From positions 1-64,000 of the forward strand of contig CAKRLG010000006.1 in assembly GCA_934359255.1 (NCBI GenBank): a stretch of DNA of 64,000 nt. Reading direction: 5' to 3'. This document shows positions 36,344 to 46,119 of this stretch, in pieces (the stretch's first letter is position 1; each line of letters opens with the position of its first letter). This stretch comes from an uncultured Ruminococcus sp. Lineage in GTDB: Bacteria > Bacillota > Clostridia > Lachnospirales > Lachnospiraceae. A program made the translations under genes and the position numbers. The notes below the pieces were generated by a model. It ran no database searches and was not told the DNA's origin. It saw only the letters and a program-made list of their open reading frames with translations.

Positions 36344-37453
36344 TTATATCCGTTCTTCTTTTTCCTGTATACATTTTTTTAGAAATTGATAGATTTCCTC
36401 ATCAGTAGGCGGACATCCCTGCAGATAGGCAGCAAATCCCCTGGTGCAGCTGCCGATTCCAAGTTTTCCTGTCTTTCCTCGATATCCCTGTCCGATACAG
36501 ATCTTCGTATCCAGTTTTTCCAGAAGTCCTTCTTCTTTTAACCGGTCGAGTGCAGGGATCAGGTACCCGTAACAGGCACTGCAGGACTCCACCTCCTCTA
36601 CGGCATCCGCTACTTCCACTACTTTTCTCCTTCCGGTCTTTACCACCTGTGAAACCGGTGGATTCATCTCCCGGATCCGGGCATGTGTCCAGTCTGCACA
36701 TCCGGCCCCCAGTGCTTCTGCCATCCGGATATACGGCACTTCTTCCACCGCATAGCCCATCTCATGGCAGACAAATGCATCGACCAGAACCGGATCCCTT
36801 CCGGCGATCAGACGGTTCATCTCCACCGGATTGCCTCCGTCCTCAAAGTCCCAGTCCCCGCAGATATTGTCAACCAGAATAAAATCCTGAGGCAGCCCGA
36901 CTGCCAGGTGTGCAATCGGTTTATGCAGTCCCATCGCATGAAAATGACGTTTTTCCCGGTTTGGAAGCAGTCCCTTCATATTCTTCAGTGCACAGGTGAT
37001 CTTCGTCTGGCAATGCCCCTTCATCACCGGTACATTGATCAGAAAATCGAGACTTTTTGCCTCCCGGCAAATCTCAAGTTCCATCCCTGCGCACTCCATC
37101 AGTTCTCCGGGATCTTCCTGCATATCTTTAAACGGAATCCCGTACATTTCACTCAGTTCCTCATATCCACAGACTTTCATGGATTCTCTCGTCTTATCTC
37201 CCACCCAGGAACCTTCCAGCATGATGATATTCTGAAATCCCGCTTCCTGCAGATATTCGATGATTCCCGCCACAATTTCCGGGTGCGTCGTCGCTCCCCA
37301 GGAAGCCTCCGACGGAGCCACCAAGTTCGGCTTGATCCCAATCTTTTTGTCTCTCGCTCCGATCTGTGCTTCCAGCCCGGCAGCATGCAGGATCTCTTTT
37401 GCCATCTCTTTATACTCTGTTCCATGAATCAACAGTAATTCTTCTTTTTCCAT
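36344..37453 (-). CDS. DUF362 domain protein
   Basis: The 369-residue product spans a DUF362 domain: IKPNLVAPSEASWGATTHPEIVAGIIEYL, FLINVPVMKGHCQTKITCALKNMKGLLP, and ILVDNICGDWDFEDGGNPVEMNRLIAGRDPVLVDAF. Proteins of this family are conserved in anaerobes but unassigned. The four-Cys ferredoxin-like tail found in some members is absent; instead there are scattered Cys residues (SCSACYGYL; IGSCTRGF; LQGCPP), so metal binding is possible but unproven. No signal peptide. The ATG follows AAAGGAAC. The D-2-hydroxyacid dehydrogenase gene follows on the same strand. Confidence 0.85.
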   Translation of the reverse strand: MEKEELLLIHGTEYKEMAKEILHAAGLEAQIGARDKKIGIKPNLVAPSEASWGATTHPEIVAGIIEYLQEAGFQNIIMLEGSWVGDKTRESMKVCGYEELSEMYGIPFKDMQEDPGELMECAGMELEICREAKSLDFLINVPVMKGHCQTKITCALKNMKGLLPNREKRHFHAMGLHKPIAHLAVGLPQDFILVDNICGDWDFEDGGNPVEMNRLIAGRDPVLVDAFVCHEMGYAVEEVPYIRMAEALGAGCADWTHARIREMNPPVSQVVKTGRRKVVEVADAVEEVESCSACYGYLIPALDRLKEEGLLEKLDTKICIGQGYRGKTGKLGIGSCTRGFAAYLQGCPPTDEEIYQFLKKCIQEKEERI

Positions 37454-37489
37454 GTCTGTTCCTTTCTGTCTGCTTTTTACATAAGATTC

Positions 37490-37523
37490 AAAAAACCCCG
37501 GAGTTCAGCCCCCGGGGTTTTTT
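37490..37523 (-). terminator. Terminator of ftsZ
   Basis: AAAACCCCGG and CCGGGGTTTT arms around a short loop, followed by a T-run on the minus strand (A-run from 37490). Confidence 0.82.
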
Positions 37524-37534
37524 ATTTTTTTGTT

Positions 37535-38701
37535 TTATCTTCTTTTCAGGAAATCCGGAATCTGGATATCTTTTCTCGGAACAGTACTGGTTGTCGGTGC
37601 TCCCGGATTTGCTTTTGGCATCTGGAAGCTCGGCATTGTCATACCCTGAGAAAATGCAGGTTTTTCCGGTGCTGCTTCTTTTACCTGTGCAGTCTGTACT
37701 GGCTGAGCAGTTACTGCAGAAGCTTTGCTTACGCTTGCCTGTTTTGCAGTTGCGTCATTCAGTCCGGTTGCAATAACCGTGATCTTAGCAGAATCTACTG
37801 CGGTATCATCATACATGGCACCAAAGATGATGTTTGCGTCTTCGCCTGCCAGGTTCTGTACATAGCTTGCAGCATCGTTTGCATCCATCAGGGAGATATC
37901 TCCGGAGATGTTAATGATCACATGGCTTGCACCCTGGATGGTTGTCTCAAGCAGCGGACTGGATACAGCCTGCTGTACAGCTTCCAGTGCTTTGTCGTCG
38001 CCCTTTGCCTCGCCGATACCGATATGAGCGATTCCTTTGTCTTTCATGACAGTCTGAACATCTGCGAAATCCAGGTTGATCAGTGCCGGCATGTTGATCA
38101 GGTCTGTGATGCCCTGTACTGCCTGCTGTAAAACTTCATCTGCTTTCTTCAGTGCTTCCGGCATCGTAGTCCGACGGTCAACGATCTCAAGCAGTTTATC
38201 ATTCGGGATAACGATCAGAGTATCTACGTTGTCTTTTAATTTATCAATTCCCATCAGAGCGTTGCTCATACGGGTTTTTGCCTCAAAACGGAACGGTTTT
38301 GTCACAACACCGACAGTCAGGATGCCCATCTCTTTTGCAATACCTGCAACAACCGGTGCAGCACCTGTTCCGGTTCCGCCACCCATACCACAGGTAACGA
38401 ATACCATGTCAGCACCTTCCATCAGCTGACGGATCTCTTCCATACTCTCTTCTGCCGCTTTTTCACCGATCTCAGGCTTTGCTCCGGCTCCAAGACCTTT
38501 TGTCAGTTTCTCACCTATCTGTAATACGGTAGGAGCTTTGCAAAGAGTCAAAGCCTGTTTATCAGTGTTTACTCCGATAAACTCCACACCGCCGATTGTT
38601 TCCTCTACCATGCGGTTTACTGCATTATTACCGGCTCCACCTACACCAATTACTATAATCTTTGCAGATGATTCCGCTTCATTTGTCATAATCTCTAACA
38701 A
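37535..38701 (-). CDS. ftsZ: Cell division protein FtsZ
   Basis: The 388-residue tubulin-like GTPase forms the division ring. It shows the start [17 protein letters not shown], the GTP-binding [11 protein letters not shown], the T7 loop [11 protein letters not shown], and a variable linker ending in the C-terminal peptide IPDFLKRR that binds FtsA or ZipA-type partners. The initiation codon is TTG ([12 protein letters not shown]) with AGGAGG seven bases upstream; the later ATG at 38689 would be too far. ftsZ has its own promoter and terminator and is the last gene of the division cluster. Confidence 0.96.
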   Translation of the reverse strand: MLEIMTNEAESSAKIIVIGVGGAGNNAVNRMVEETIGGVEFIGVNTDKQALTLCKAPTVLQIGEKLTKGLGAGAKPEIGEKAAEESMEEIRQLMEGADMVFVTCGMGGGTGTGAAPVVAGIAKEMGILTVGVVTKPFRFEAKTRMSNALMGIDKLKDNVDTLIVIPNDKLLEIVDRRTTMPEALKKADEVLQQAVQGITDLINMPALINLDFADVQTVMKDKGIAHIGIGEAKGDDKALEAVQQAVSSPLLETTIQGASHVIINISGDISLMDANDAASYVQNLAGEDANIIFGAMYDDTAVDSAKITVIATGLNDATAKQASVSKASAVTAQPVQTAQVKEAAPEKPAFSQGMTMPSFQMPKANPGAPTTSTVPRKDIQIPDFLKRR

Positions 38702-38786
38702 AGTACTTCCTCCTTTTTTTGCTTGCGCTTATATTTATTCCCTTCAGGGTACTTTTGCCTTATCTTAAAGAGTTACATATGGTTAT

Positions 38787-38815
38787 ATAATATAATTTCT
38801 TCTCTGATTAATCAA
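38787..38815 (-). promoter_or_regulatory. Promoter for ftsZ
   Basis: On the minus strand TTGATT (38810-38815), 17-base spacer, TATTAT (38787-38792), between ftsQ and ftsZ. Confidence 0.65.
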
Positions 38816-38886
38816 CTATTTTTTTCATATTTCATATTTTTTTTCGAATTTTGTAAGGTTTTTCCGGATTTTTGTTTTCCTGCTGT

Positions 38887-40278
38887 TTACTCACCTGCAG
38901 TTTTCTGTGTCTCCGCTGTATCTGTGGCGTTTTGTGACGTATCCGTCCCGGCGCCCGTTAGCCCCGAATCCTCTCCGGTGGTACTGTTATCACTTCCGTC
39001 TCCGGATCCGTTGTCCTGTGTGCTGTCATCCTGTGGCTCTGTATCCTCACCGGAAGCAGCCGAATCAGGATCTGTTACGGTATCTCCTTGTGTATCACTT
39101 CCATCTGTTGCAGGATCTGCGCTGCCCTCTCCATCTCCTGTCGTATCCTGAGATTTGTCTTCAGTTTGCGTATCCGCCGCCGGATCTTCCGTATCTTCAC
39201 TGAAGTTCCTTCCCTCAATCTGTGCAATTTCCATTTTCAGTGTATACAGCGTCTCTTTCGAAAAAATAATGTTGGTAATATCTGTCTCATAATCTTCCAG
39301 GTGAAGAATGCCTGTAAAATCAGATAATTTTGGAAGAATTGCCGCTACTCTGGTAATCTTTTCCTCCAACAGCGTATCTTTTCCCAGATTGCAGTGGATA
39401 TTTCCGTTGTTGTACACCAGAATGATCTCCTGATTCTCATCAAAGCACACCATCTCCGGAAGGATCTCATACTTTTCCACCATACGTGTGATTCCAAGGA
39501 TGGTATTATAGATACCATCTGCAATGGCCGGAATCGTATCTCCGAGTGCAATGCCTTTTTCCTTGTCTGTGATGCCGATAACTCTTGGCACATCTGTTAC
39601 TGCTGCCTTGAATTTTGTCGCATTTTCATTCCCGGTATCAGACTCTACTGCCTGCAGTACCTGTCCATCTGTACTGTCTGCCTGTTGCGTATCACCCTCC
39701 GTACCATCTTCTTTCTGTGCATCTTCTGTATCCGTCTTGTCCGTTGTATCGGCACTTTCTCCTGTCAGAGATTCCAGTGCCGCATCAGCTTCTTTTGCGG
39801 CAGCCTCTTGTGCGGCCTGCTCTTTTAACTGATTCAGTTCTTCCTCTTCCTGGTCCATGGAATCAATTTCATCCTGTTCCATAGCAGTCACTTCCACCAC
39901 AAGTCCGTCTTTGTTAAAATACAGCCTGTCTGTTCCCTGCGTGATATAACCGACAATTTTTTTCTCATTTACATGGATCCGAATGGTATGGGCATTGACT
40001 CGCTCAAGATCAAAAGAATCCACAAATGGAATATTTTCTGCATTTTTATGTTTTTCAAATAACATTGCAAGCACCGTGTTGGATGTCAGCGGTGTTGTCA
40101 TCACATATTCTTTTACTTCTTCATCGGTGTATCTGGTATTTCCCACCACATACACTTTGTCTACCCGAAACAAAAAGAAAAATGCCAGCAGAGCCAGCAG
40201 CACGATGGCTGCCACAGCTCCGGCTGTAATCATTTTTCCTTCTTTTGTCAGCTCTATCTTTCTGAATCTTTTTTTCAT
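38887..40278 (-). CDS. ftsQ: Cell division protein FtsQ/DivIB with large acidic insertion
   Basis: The 463-residue bitopic protein recruits later division proteins. Layout: short basic tail, one membrane segment (about 17-38), POTRA domain (39-105, VDKVYVVGNTRYTDEEV), then the beta domain. Between residues about 133 and 228 the beta domain is split by an acidic, Gln/Ala/Thr-rich low-complexity insert with no obvious fold; the beta domain resumes at VTDVPRVIG. A second Asp/Gly/Ser/Thr-rich tail follows from about 354. Family members are usually 250-300 residues, so the excess lies in these two disordered parts. ATGA overlap with murA. Confidence 0.9.
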   Translation of the reverse strand: MKKRFRKIELTKEGKMITAGAVAAIVLLALLAFFFLFRVDKVYVVGNTRYTDEEVKEYVMTTPLTSNTVLAMLFEKHKNAENIPFVDSFDLERVNAHTIRIHVNEKKIVGYITQGTDRLYFNKDGLVVEVTAMEQDEIDSMDQEEEELNQLKEQAAQEAAAKEADAALESLTGESADTTDKTDTEDAQKEDGTEGDTQQADSTDGQVLQAVESDTGNENATKFKAAVTDVPRVIGITDKEKGIALGDTIPAIADGIYNTILGITRMVEKYEILPEMVCFDENQEIILVYNNGNIHCNLGKDTLLEEKITRVAAILPKLSDFTGILHLEDYETDITNIIFSKETLYTLKMEIAQIEGRNFSEDTEDPAADTQTEDKSQDTTGDGEGSADPATDGSDTQGDTVTDPDSAASGEDTEPQDDSTQDNGSGDGSDNSTTGEDSGLTGAGTDTSQNATDTAETQKTAGE

Positions 40279-41543
40279 TCTTCCACCTGTTCCCTTATTC
40301 TGATTACCGCGCCCAATTGTCCGAACAACTGATCCGGTCGTTCATATCCCCGTTCTATATATTCCGCATGTTTCACGACACTTTCTCCCTGTGCTGAAAG
40401 CCCCGCCACCACAAGCGCAGCACCTCCACGCAGTTCCCTGGCACATACCGTTGTCCCCGTCAGTTCTCTGCCACCACAGACTACCGCCTGTCTGCCGGTA
40501 ACCGTGATCCTGCCTCCCATTTTTCTCAGTTCTTCTACTATCTGAAAGCGTTTTTCAAAAATCTTTTCCTCGATCCGGCTTTCTCCCGGAACTGTAAGAA
40601 GTACCGACATCAGAATCGACTGCATATCCGTGGGAAATCCTGGATACGGCATCGTACACACCTGCTCCACCGGAAAACGAATTCCGGCTGCATTCGCCCT
40701 TAGTGTACCACTCCTCATCTCCCATTGTCCACCCATTTTCTCATATACCCGAAGTACAGATTTCATTTCCCGGGGATCCACATCTTTCAGACCGATCTGA
40801 CCTCTTGTAGCTGCAGCAGCGTAGAGACAGGTTCCCGCTACAATCCGGTCTGCAGGAATCGTATATTCCACATCCCGCAAAGCCGCGGCTCTGCGCATCC
40901 AGATTTTTCTTGTTCCGATCCCCCGGATTTCCGCTCCCATCGCCTGTAAAAAATGACACAGATGCAAGATTTCCGGCTCCAGGGCACAGTTTTCAAGAAG
41001 AGTTTCCCCTCGTGCTGTAACACCTGCAAGCAAAGCATTTTCCGTAGCTCCCACACTGGAAATCGGAAAATGAATATGTGCACCGGAAAGACCCTCCGGA
41101 CATTCTCCGCAGATCTCCCCCTCCGTTTCCCTGATCAGGACGCCCATTTTTTTCATTGCATCCAGATGCAGATCAACAGGCCGTGCCCCGATCGTACAGC
41201 CGCCCGGATAACCGATCCGTATCCGCCTACATCTTCCAAGCATACTTCCAAGCAGCAGGATGGAAGATCGCATCGTGCGTGTCTCTTCTCCGGGAATACC
41301 GGTCTCACAGATCTTATTACAGTCCAGCACCAGTGTATGGCCACTCCACCCGGTCTTTACTCCCATCGACTGCAAGATTGCTTCCATTTCAAACACATCT
41401 GCAATCCGTGGACAGTTGTGAAGCACAGTCCTTCCCTCATGCAGCACTGCTGCAGCCATCATTGGCAGGGCAGCATTCTTCGATCCCTGAATCTTTACTT
41501 CTCCTTCCAGCGGACCACTTCCACGCATCCATATTTCACTCAC
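40275..41543 (-). CDS. murA: UDP-N-acetylglucosamine 1-carboxyvinyltransferase
   Basis: The 422-residue enzyme makes the first committed step of peptidoglycan synthesis, joining phosphoenolpyruvate to UDP-GlcNAc. Seen: IQGSKNAALP at the N-terminus and YPGGCTIGARPVDLH with the catalytic, fosfomycin-sensitive Cys116; PYPGFPTDMQ and GGAALVVAGL mark the second lobe. The start is GTG at 41543, set by GGGAG seven bases before it. The stop overlaps the ftsQ start (ATGA), and ftsW ends 32 bases upstream, so murG, normally near here, has no room. Confidence 0.94.
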   Translation of the reverse strand: MSEIWMRGSGPLEGEVKIQGSKNAALPMMAAAVLHEGRTVLHNCPRIADVFEMEAILQSMGVKTGWSGHTLVLDCNKICETGIPGEETRTMRSSILLLGSMLGRCRRIRIGYPGGCTIGARPVDLHLDAMKKMGVLIRETEGEICGECPEGLSGAHIHFPISSVGATENALLAGVTARGETLLENCALEPEILHLCHFLQAMGAEIRGIGTRKIWMRRAAALRDVEYTIPADRIVAGTCLYAAAATRGQIGLKDVDPREMKSVLRVYEKMGGQWEMRSGTLRANAAGIRFPVEQVCTMPYPGFPTDMQSILMSVLLTVPGESRIEEKIFEKRFQIVEELRKMGGRITVTGRQAVVCGGRELTGTTVCARELRGGAALVVAGLSAQGESVVKHAEYIERGYERPDQLFGQLGAVIRIREQVEE

Positions 41544-41575
41544 TCGTTTGCTCCCACATGCCCTGTTATCTTATT

Positions 41576-42667
41576 CTATGCAGCACGGGAATATCTGGTG
41601 ACTGACAGTGCAAGCCCCATCTCTCCCATCAAAAACAATACTGAGGTTCCTCCATAACTGATAAACGGCAATGTAATCCCGGTATTGGGAATCGTATTTG
41701 TAACAACAGCAATATTCAGGATTACCTGGATCGCAATATGACCCATGATTCCGACGCCTATCAGTTCTCCCAACAGATCTTCTGCCCGAACCGCTGCCAC
41801 CATGAGCCTCCAGATCAGACCTCCAAACAGAAGGATAACCAGTATTGCTCCAAACAGTCCTGTTTCCTCACAGATGATGGAAAAAATCATATCATTTTGT
41901 GCTTCGGGTACAAATCCCAGTTTTTGCAGACTGTTTCCCATTCCACGTCCGAAGATTCCCCCACTTCCGATCGCATACAAGCCCTGGATCGTCTGAAACC
42001 CTTTTTCATATTTTTCCGGATCCCGCCAGATGGCAAGGCGTTCGAGCCGATAACTTTCCATGCTCAAAAAAATCGCGACAAATCCAATTCCCGCAGCTCC
42101 TATCCCAAGAAAAGGCAGATACCTCGGATGTGCCACAAAGATCAGGATCACGCCGATTCCCAGAATAATAATCGCCGTACTCAGATTATTTGTTCCCACC
42201 AGCCCGACAATCGGTAACAGCACCGCCATCGTCCGGAGCATAAACCAGAGACTGTCTGTCTTTTTCTTCCGGTTGCTGATCCTGAATGACAGAAACAGTA
42301 TCACCGCTGCTTTGGCAAATTCCGCCGGCTGAAACGACAATGGTCCCAGTGCCAGCCAGCGCTTTGACCCATTATAGGATCTTCCTACAAATAAGACAGC
42401 CGTAGACAACGCGATGGAACACAGATACAGTACCGTGGCAAAAGCCGCCACCCGATGATAATCGATCCGTGCCATCACCAAAAAAGCAATCATCCCCAGC
42501 ACACTGGCAAATAACTGCTTTTTCAGATAGTATCCTGCATCTCCAAACTTTACTTTCCCATTATATGTACTTGTACTATATAAAAAAAATAATCCAACCA
42601 GTGTCAATATCACTACGAAAAGGATCAGAAGCTCATCTTCCTTCCCTTCTTTTTGCACTTTTTTCAT
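41576..42667 (-). CDS. ftsW: FtsW/RodA/SpoVE-family SEDS glycosyltransferase
   Basis: The 363-residue polytopic membrane protein polymerises lipid II at the division site with a class B PBP. It has about ten membrane segments, with the SEDS family segments WLALGPLSFQPAEFAK, EAQNDMIFSIICEE and TGITLPFISYGGTS, the last being its signature. Position in the division cluster favours FtsW over RodA. The ATG at 42667 lacks a clear Shine-Dalgarno sequence. No strong promoter of its own was found; the xre promoter on the other strand lies 70 bases away. Confidence 0.92.
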   Translation of the reverse strand: MKKVQKEGKEDELLILFVVILTLVGLFFLYSTSTYNGKVKFGDAGYYLKKQLFASVLGMIAFLVMARIDYHRVAAFATVLYLCSIALSTAVLFVGRSYNGSKRWLALGPLSFQPAEFAKAAVILFLSFRISNRKKKTDSLWFMLRTMAVLLPIVGLVGTNNLSTAIIILGIGVILIFVAHPRYLPFLGIGAAGIGFVAIFLSMESYRLERLAIWRDPEKYEKGFQTIQGLYAIGSGGIFGRGMGNSLQKLGFVPEAQNDMIFSIICEETGLFGAILVILLFGGLIWRLMVAAVRAEDLLGELIGVGIMGHIAIQVILNIAVVTNTIPNTGITLPFISYGGTSVLFLMGEMGLALSVTRYSRAA

Positions 42668-42736
42668 AGATTTTACACGCTTTTTTTTCAGTCTATGAAT
42701 CGCAAAAATATTCAGTACTTTTTTAATAAATTTCCA

Positions 42737-42764
42737 TTGACAAATATCGATTTTTTTTTATAAT
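42737..42764 (+). promoter_or_regulatory. Promoter for the xre-potABCD operon
   Basis: TTGACA (42737-42742), 16-base spacer, TATAAT (42759-42764). Confidence 0.8.
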
Positions 42765-42809
42765 TGATTTTAATAATAGTAAACATGAAATTTAGTAATA
42801 CGATACTTT

Positions 42810-42878
42810 CCCGATTATCGGTAAGACGGGGTTTTTTACCTGCTACATGGCTGATAATCGGGATTTTCGTGTGTTTTT
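42810..42878 (+). promoter_or_regulatory. Leader hairpin with T-run ahead of the xre-pot operon
   Basis: CCCGATTATC (42810-42819) and GATAATCGGG (42853-42862) form a perfect 10-bp stem around 33 bases, followed by ATTTTCGTGTGTTTTTT. GGTAA/TTACC offers a competing inner stem. The layout resembles an attenuator between the promoter and the xre ribosome site. The ligand, if any, is unknown. Confidence 0.55.
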
Positions 42879-42891
42879 TAAGGGAGCTTTT

Positions 42892-43428
42892 ATGGACATT
42901 GGAACAAAATTGAAAAGTCTGCGAACACAGAATGGACTGACCCAGCAGGAACTGGCAGACCGAGCTGAACTTACCAAAGGATTTATCTCTCAGGTTGAGC
43001 GAAATCTTACCTCACCATCCATCAGTACCCTCGCGGATATCCTGCAGTGTCTCGGCAGCAGCCTTCAGGAATTTTTTACAGATGACACGCCGGAACAGAT
43101 TGTCTTTCGGGAAGAAGATTATTTTCTGAAAGATGATCCTGAGCTTGGACACCAGATTGAATGGCTGGTTCCAAACGCGCAGAAAAATCAGATGGAACCC
43201 ATCCGTATGACCCTTGCCCCCAGGGGGCGTTCCTGTGTGGAACCCCCTCATGCAGGCGAGGAAATGGGTTATGTACTGGAAGGAAGTATCCTTCTTACGC
43301 TGGGTAAGAAAACCTACCGAGTACAAAAAGGAGAAACGTTTTATTTTCCTGCCGGTCAGGAACACTGGCTGGAAGCAGGAAAATGGGGGGCTACGATCCT
43401 GTGGATCTCCTCCCCGCCAAATTTCTAA
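42892..43428 (+). CDS. Xre-cupin transcriptional regulator of the pot operon
   Basis: The 178-residue protein joins an Xre-type helix-turn-helix (5-60, GLTQQELADRAELTKGFISQVERN) to a C-terminal cupin domain (about 100-175, PHAGEEMGYVLEGSI; FYFPAGQEHWLE). This architecture is typical of PuuR-like regulators of polyamine or amino-acid genes, in which the cupin senses the small molecule. Start ATG at 42892, set by AAGGGAG. It is first in the operon and followed by potA after an 18-base gap, so it probably regulates potABCD and itself. Confidence 0.9.
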   Translation: MDIGTKLKSLRTQNGLTQQELADRAELTKGFISQVERNLTSPSISTLADILQCLGSSLQEFFTDDTPEQIVFREEDYFLKDDPELGHQIEWLVPNAQKNQMEPIRMTLAPRGRSCVEPPHAGEEMGYVLEGSILLTLGKKTYRVQKGETFYFPAGQEHWLEAGKWGATILWISSPPNF

Positions 43429-43446
43429 TGATATAAAGGAGATACT

Positions 43447-44520
43447 ATGAGCAATCGATTAATAGATTTACAGCATATTACCAAAATCTTTGACGGTGAA
43501 AAGATTCTCGACGATCTGAATCTCTATATCCGCGAGAACGAATTTCTCACCCTTCTCGGTCCGTCCGGCTGTGGTAAAACTACAACGCTTCGAATCATCG
43601 GCGGTTTTTTATTTCCGGATGAGGGAAGTGTTATCTTTGACGGAAAAGACATCACACAGCTGGCTCCGAATAAACGCCAGTTAAACACCGTATTTCAGAA
43701 ATATGCCCTCTTCCCGAATATGAATGTGGCAGAAAACATCGCCTTCGGTCTCAAGATAAAAAAGAAAAGCAAAGCCTATATTGATGACAAGATCAAATAT
43801 GCACTGAAACTGGTGAATCTGGATGGCTATGAAAAGCGTAAAATCGATGCTTTGAGCGGTGGTCAGCAACAGAGAATCGCCATTGCCCGTGCCATTGTCA
43901 ATGAACCGAAAGTGCTTCTTCTCGACGAACCCCTGGGGGCTCTGGATCTCAAGATGCGCCAGGACATGCAGTATGAACTGATCCGTCTGAAAAATGAGCT
44001 TGGAATCACATTTGTCTACGTTACTCACGATCAGGAAGAAGCCCTCACCATGTCCGATACTATTGTGGTCATGAACGGCGGTTATATCCAGCAGATCGGT
44101 ACGCCGGAAGATATCTACAACGAGCCGCAAAACGCTTTCGTCGCCGATTTTATCGGTGACAGTAACCTTTTAGGCGGTACCATGATCCAGGATCGTCTGG
44201 TGGAAATTCTCGGTGCCAAATTCTTATGTGTGGATGAGGGCTTCGGAACGAACAACCCGGTAGATGTGGTCATCCGTCCGGAAGATGTGGAACTGGTGAA
44301 ACCGGAAGTCGGTATTATCAAAGGCCGTGTGACTTCCGTCATCTTCAAAGGCGTACATTATGAGATGACTGTTCTGGCCAATGGTTTTGAATGGCTGGTA
44401 CACAGCACGGATATGTATCCGGCAGACAGTGAAGTGGGTATTTTTGTCAAACCGTTCAATATTCAGATCATGCATAAACCGGAATCTGAGGATGAAAAGG
44501 CGGTGGATGTCAATGAATAG
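43447..44520 (+). CDS. potA: Spermidine/putrescine ABC transporter, ATP-binding protein
   Basis: The 357-residue ATPase drives polyamine import. It has Walker [10 protein letters not shown], the Q-loop, signature [14 protein letters not shown], Walker [12 protein letters not shown] and the switch His in [10 protein letters not shown]. The C-terminal TOBE domain has [11 protein letters not shown]. The family's FDG-KDIT and [10 protein letters not shown] motifs are clear. The stop overlaps the potB start by eight bases. Confidence 0.93.
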   Translation: MSNRLIDLQHITKIFDGEKILDDLNLYIRENEFLTLLGPSGCGKTTTLRIIGGFLFPDEGSVIFDGKDITQLAPNKRQLNTVFQKYALFPNMNVAENIAFGLKIKKKSKAYIDDKIKYALKLVNLDGYEKRKIDALSGGQQQRIAIARAIVNEPKVLLLDEPLGALDLKMRQDMQYELIRLKNELGITFVYVTHDQEEALTMSDTIVVMNGGYIQQIGTPEDIYNEPQNAFVADFIGDSNLLGGTMIQDRLVEILGAKFLCVDEGFGTNNPVDVVIRPEDVELVKPEVGIIKGRVTSVIFKGVHYEMTVLANGFEWLVHSTDMYPADSEVGIFVKPFNIQIMHKPESEDEKAVDVNE

Positions 44521-45337
44521 TTCAAAAAAAACCTGGTTTGCCTTTCCCTATATTCTGTGGATCATCGGATTTACCCTGATCCCGCTGGGACTGGTTCTCT
44601 ATTACGCCTTTACCTGCGCAGACGGTGGTTTTACTCTGGCAAATGTTCTCGCCATTACAGAACCTATACATCTGAAGTCTCTGTGGACTTCCCTTAAAAT
44701 GGCGTTTCTTACGACTCTGATCTGTTTTATCCTTGCTTACCCGCTGGGACTTGTGCTATGCAGTCTGAATTTGAAGAAAAGTAATTTCATCATTTTTCTT
44801 TTTATTCTTCCGATGTGGATGAACTTTCTGCTTCGAACTATGGCATGGCAGCTGATTCTTTCAAATAACGGCGTATTGAACACTCTGCTTGGCTTCCTGC
44901 ATCTTCCGAAGGTGCATATTATTTATACCTTCCAGGCGGTTTTAATTGGTATGGTTTATGATTTTCTGCCATTTATGATCCTTCCGATTTATAATTCTCT
45001 TTCTTCCATCGGAGACGATGTTGTGGAAGCCGGAAAGGATCTGGGCGCCAGCTATTTTACCATTCTGCGAAAAATCATTTTCCCGCTGTCTCTTCCCGGA
45101 GTCATCAGCGGGATCACGATGGTATTTGTTCCGTCCATGACTTCCTTCGTAATCTCAAACATTCTGGGTGGATCCAATACTTTACTGATCGGAAATATCA
45201 TTGAACAGGAATTCACCTATAATTTTAACTGGAATCTGGGCAGCGGACTTTCCTTCGTACTGCTGGTATTTACTCTGATAAGTATGGGACTGATGTCCGT
45301 CTTTGATAAATCAGAAGGAGGAACTAATATATGGTAA
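44513..45337 (+). CDS. potB: Spermidine/putrescine ABC transporter permease PotB
   Basis: The 274-residue permease has six predicted membrane segments and the EAA-type loop that contacts PotA ([25 protein letters not shown]). The start is placed at ATG 44513, six bases after GGTGG and inside the end of potA; upstream ATG codons in the same frame lie in the potA coding region and lack support. It overlaps potC by seven bases. Confidence 0.9.
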   Translation: MNSSKKTWFAFPYILWIIGFTLIPLGLVLYYAFTCADGGFTLANVLAITEPIHLKSLWTSLKMAFLTTLICFILAYPLGLVLCSLNLKKSNFIIFLFILPMWMNFLLRTMAWQLILSNNGVLNTLLGFLHLPKVHIIYTFQAVLIGMVYDFLPFMILPIYNSLSSIGDDVVEAGKDLGASYFTILRKIIFPLSLPGVISGITMVFVPSMTSFVISNILGGSNTLLIGNIIEQEFTYNFNWNLGSGLSFVLLVFTLISMGLMSVFDKSEGGTNIW

Positions 45338-46110
45338 AAACATGGGTCAAACGGCTGTATATGGCATTTATCTTTCTGTTGTTGTATCTGCCGATTATTG
45401 TTCTTGTTGTACTGTCTTTTAACAAATCCAAGGCCAGAGTTACCTGGCGCGGATTTACTTTTCAGTGGTATGCAAACCTTTTTGATAACAGTCGGATCAT
45501 GGATGCCTTCACCACCACCCTGACGCTGGCTTTCGGCTCTGCACTGGCAGCCACCATTATCGGTGTGGTTGGTGCCATCGGCATCAGCGCAATGAAAAAG
45601 CGAAATTACTCTATCATGCTGGGAGCTACCAATATTCCCATGTTGAATGCCGAGATCGTTACTGCATTGTCTCTGACACTGTTATTTATCCGTTTTATTA
45701 AATTGGGATTTACCACTGTATTTATCGGCCATGTGACATTCGGTGTTCCGTATGTGATTTTAAATGTCCTGCCCCGTCTTCGGACACTCAATAAAAATGC
45801 ATATGAGGCTGCACTTGATCTTGGAGCCACCCCACTGTATGCCTTTTTCAAAGTCTGCTGGCCGGAACTGATGCCGGGCATCATGTCCGGTTTTCTTATG
45901 GCAGCCACAATGTCGATGGATGATTTTGTGATCACCTATTTTACCAGAGGTCCCGGGATCAACACGATCTCTACGATGGTATATTCCGAAGTGAAACGTG
46001 GCATCCAGCCGGAAATGTATGCACTTTCCACGCTCCTGTTTCTGCTGATCCTTGTTCTGCTGCTGCTCTTTAACTTCTTATCCGGAAGAAAAAACAGTAT
46101 GGAGGTGTAA
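45331..46110 (+). CDS. potC: Spermidine/putrescine ABC transporter permease PotC
   Basis: The 259-residue permease has six membrane segments and the coupling loop EAALDLGATPLYAFFKVCWPELMPG. AGGAGG precedes the ATG inside the end of potB. The C-terminal stretch ends in a Leu-rich membrane helix. Together with PotB it forms the transport channel. Confidence 0.92.
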   Translation: MVKTWVKRLYMAFIFLLLYLPIIVLVVLSFNKSKARVTWRGFTFQWYANLFDNSRIMDAFTTTLTLAFGSALAATIIGVVGAIGISAMKKRNYSIMLGATNIPMLNAEIVTALSLTLLFIRFIKLGFTTVFIGHVTFGVPYVILNVLPRLRTLNKNAYEAALDLGATPLYAFFKVCWPELMPGIMSGFLMAATMSMDDFVITYFTRGPGINTISTMVYSEVKRGIQPEMYALSTLLFLLILVLLLLFNFLSGRKNSMEV

Positions 46111-46119
46111 AAGAGACTC

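Noticed and set aside
38689..38701. ATG 38689 as the ftsZ start
   Set aside because: It is 19 bases from AGGAGG, while the TTG at 38701 has ideal spacing and gives the conserved MLEI start.
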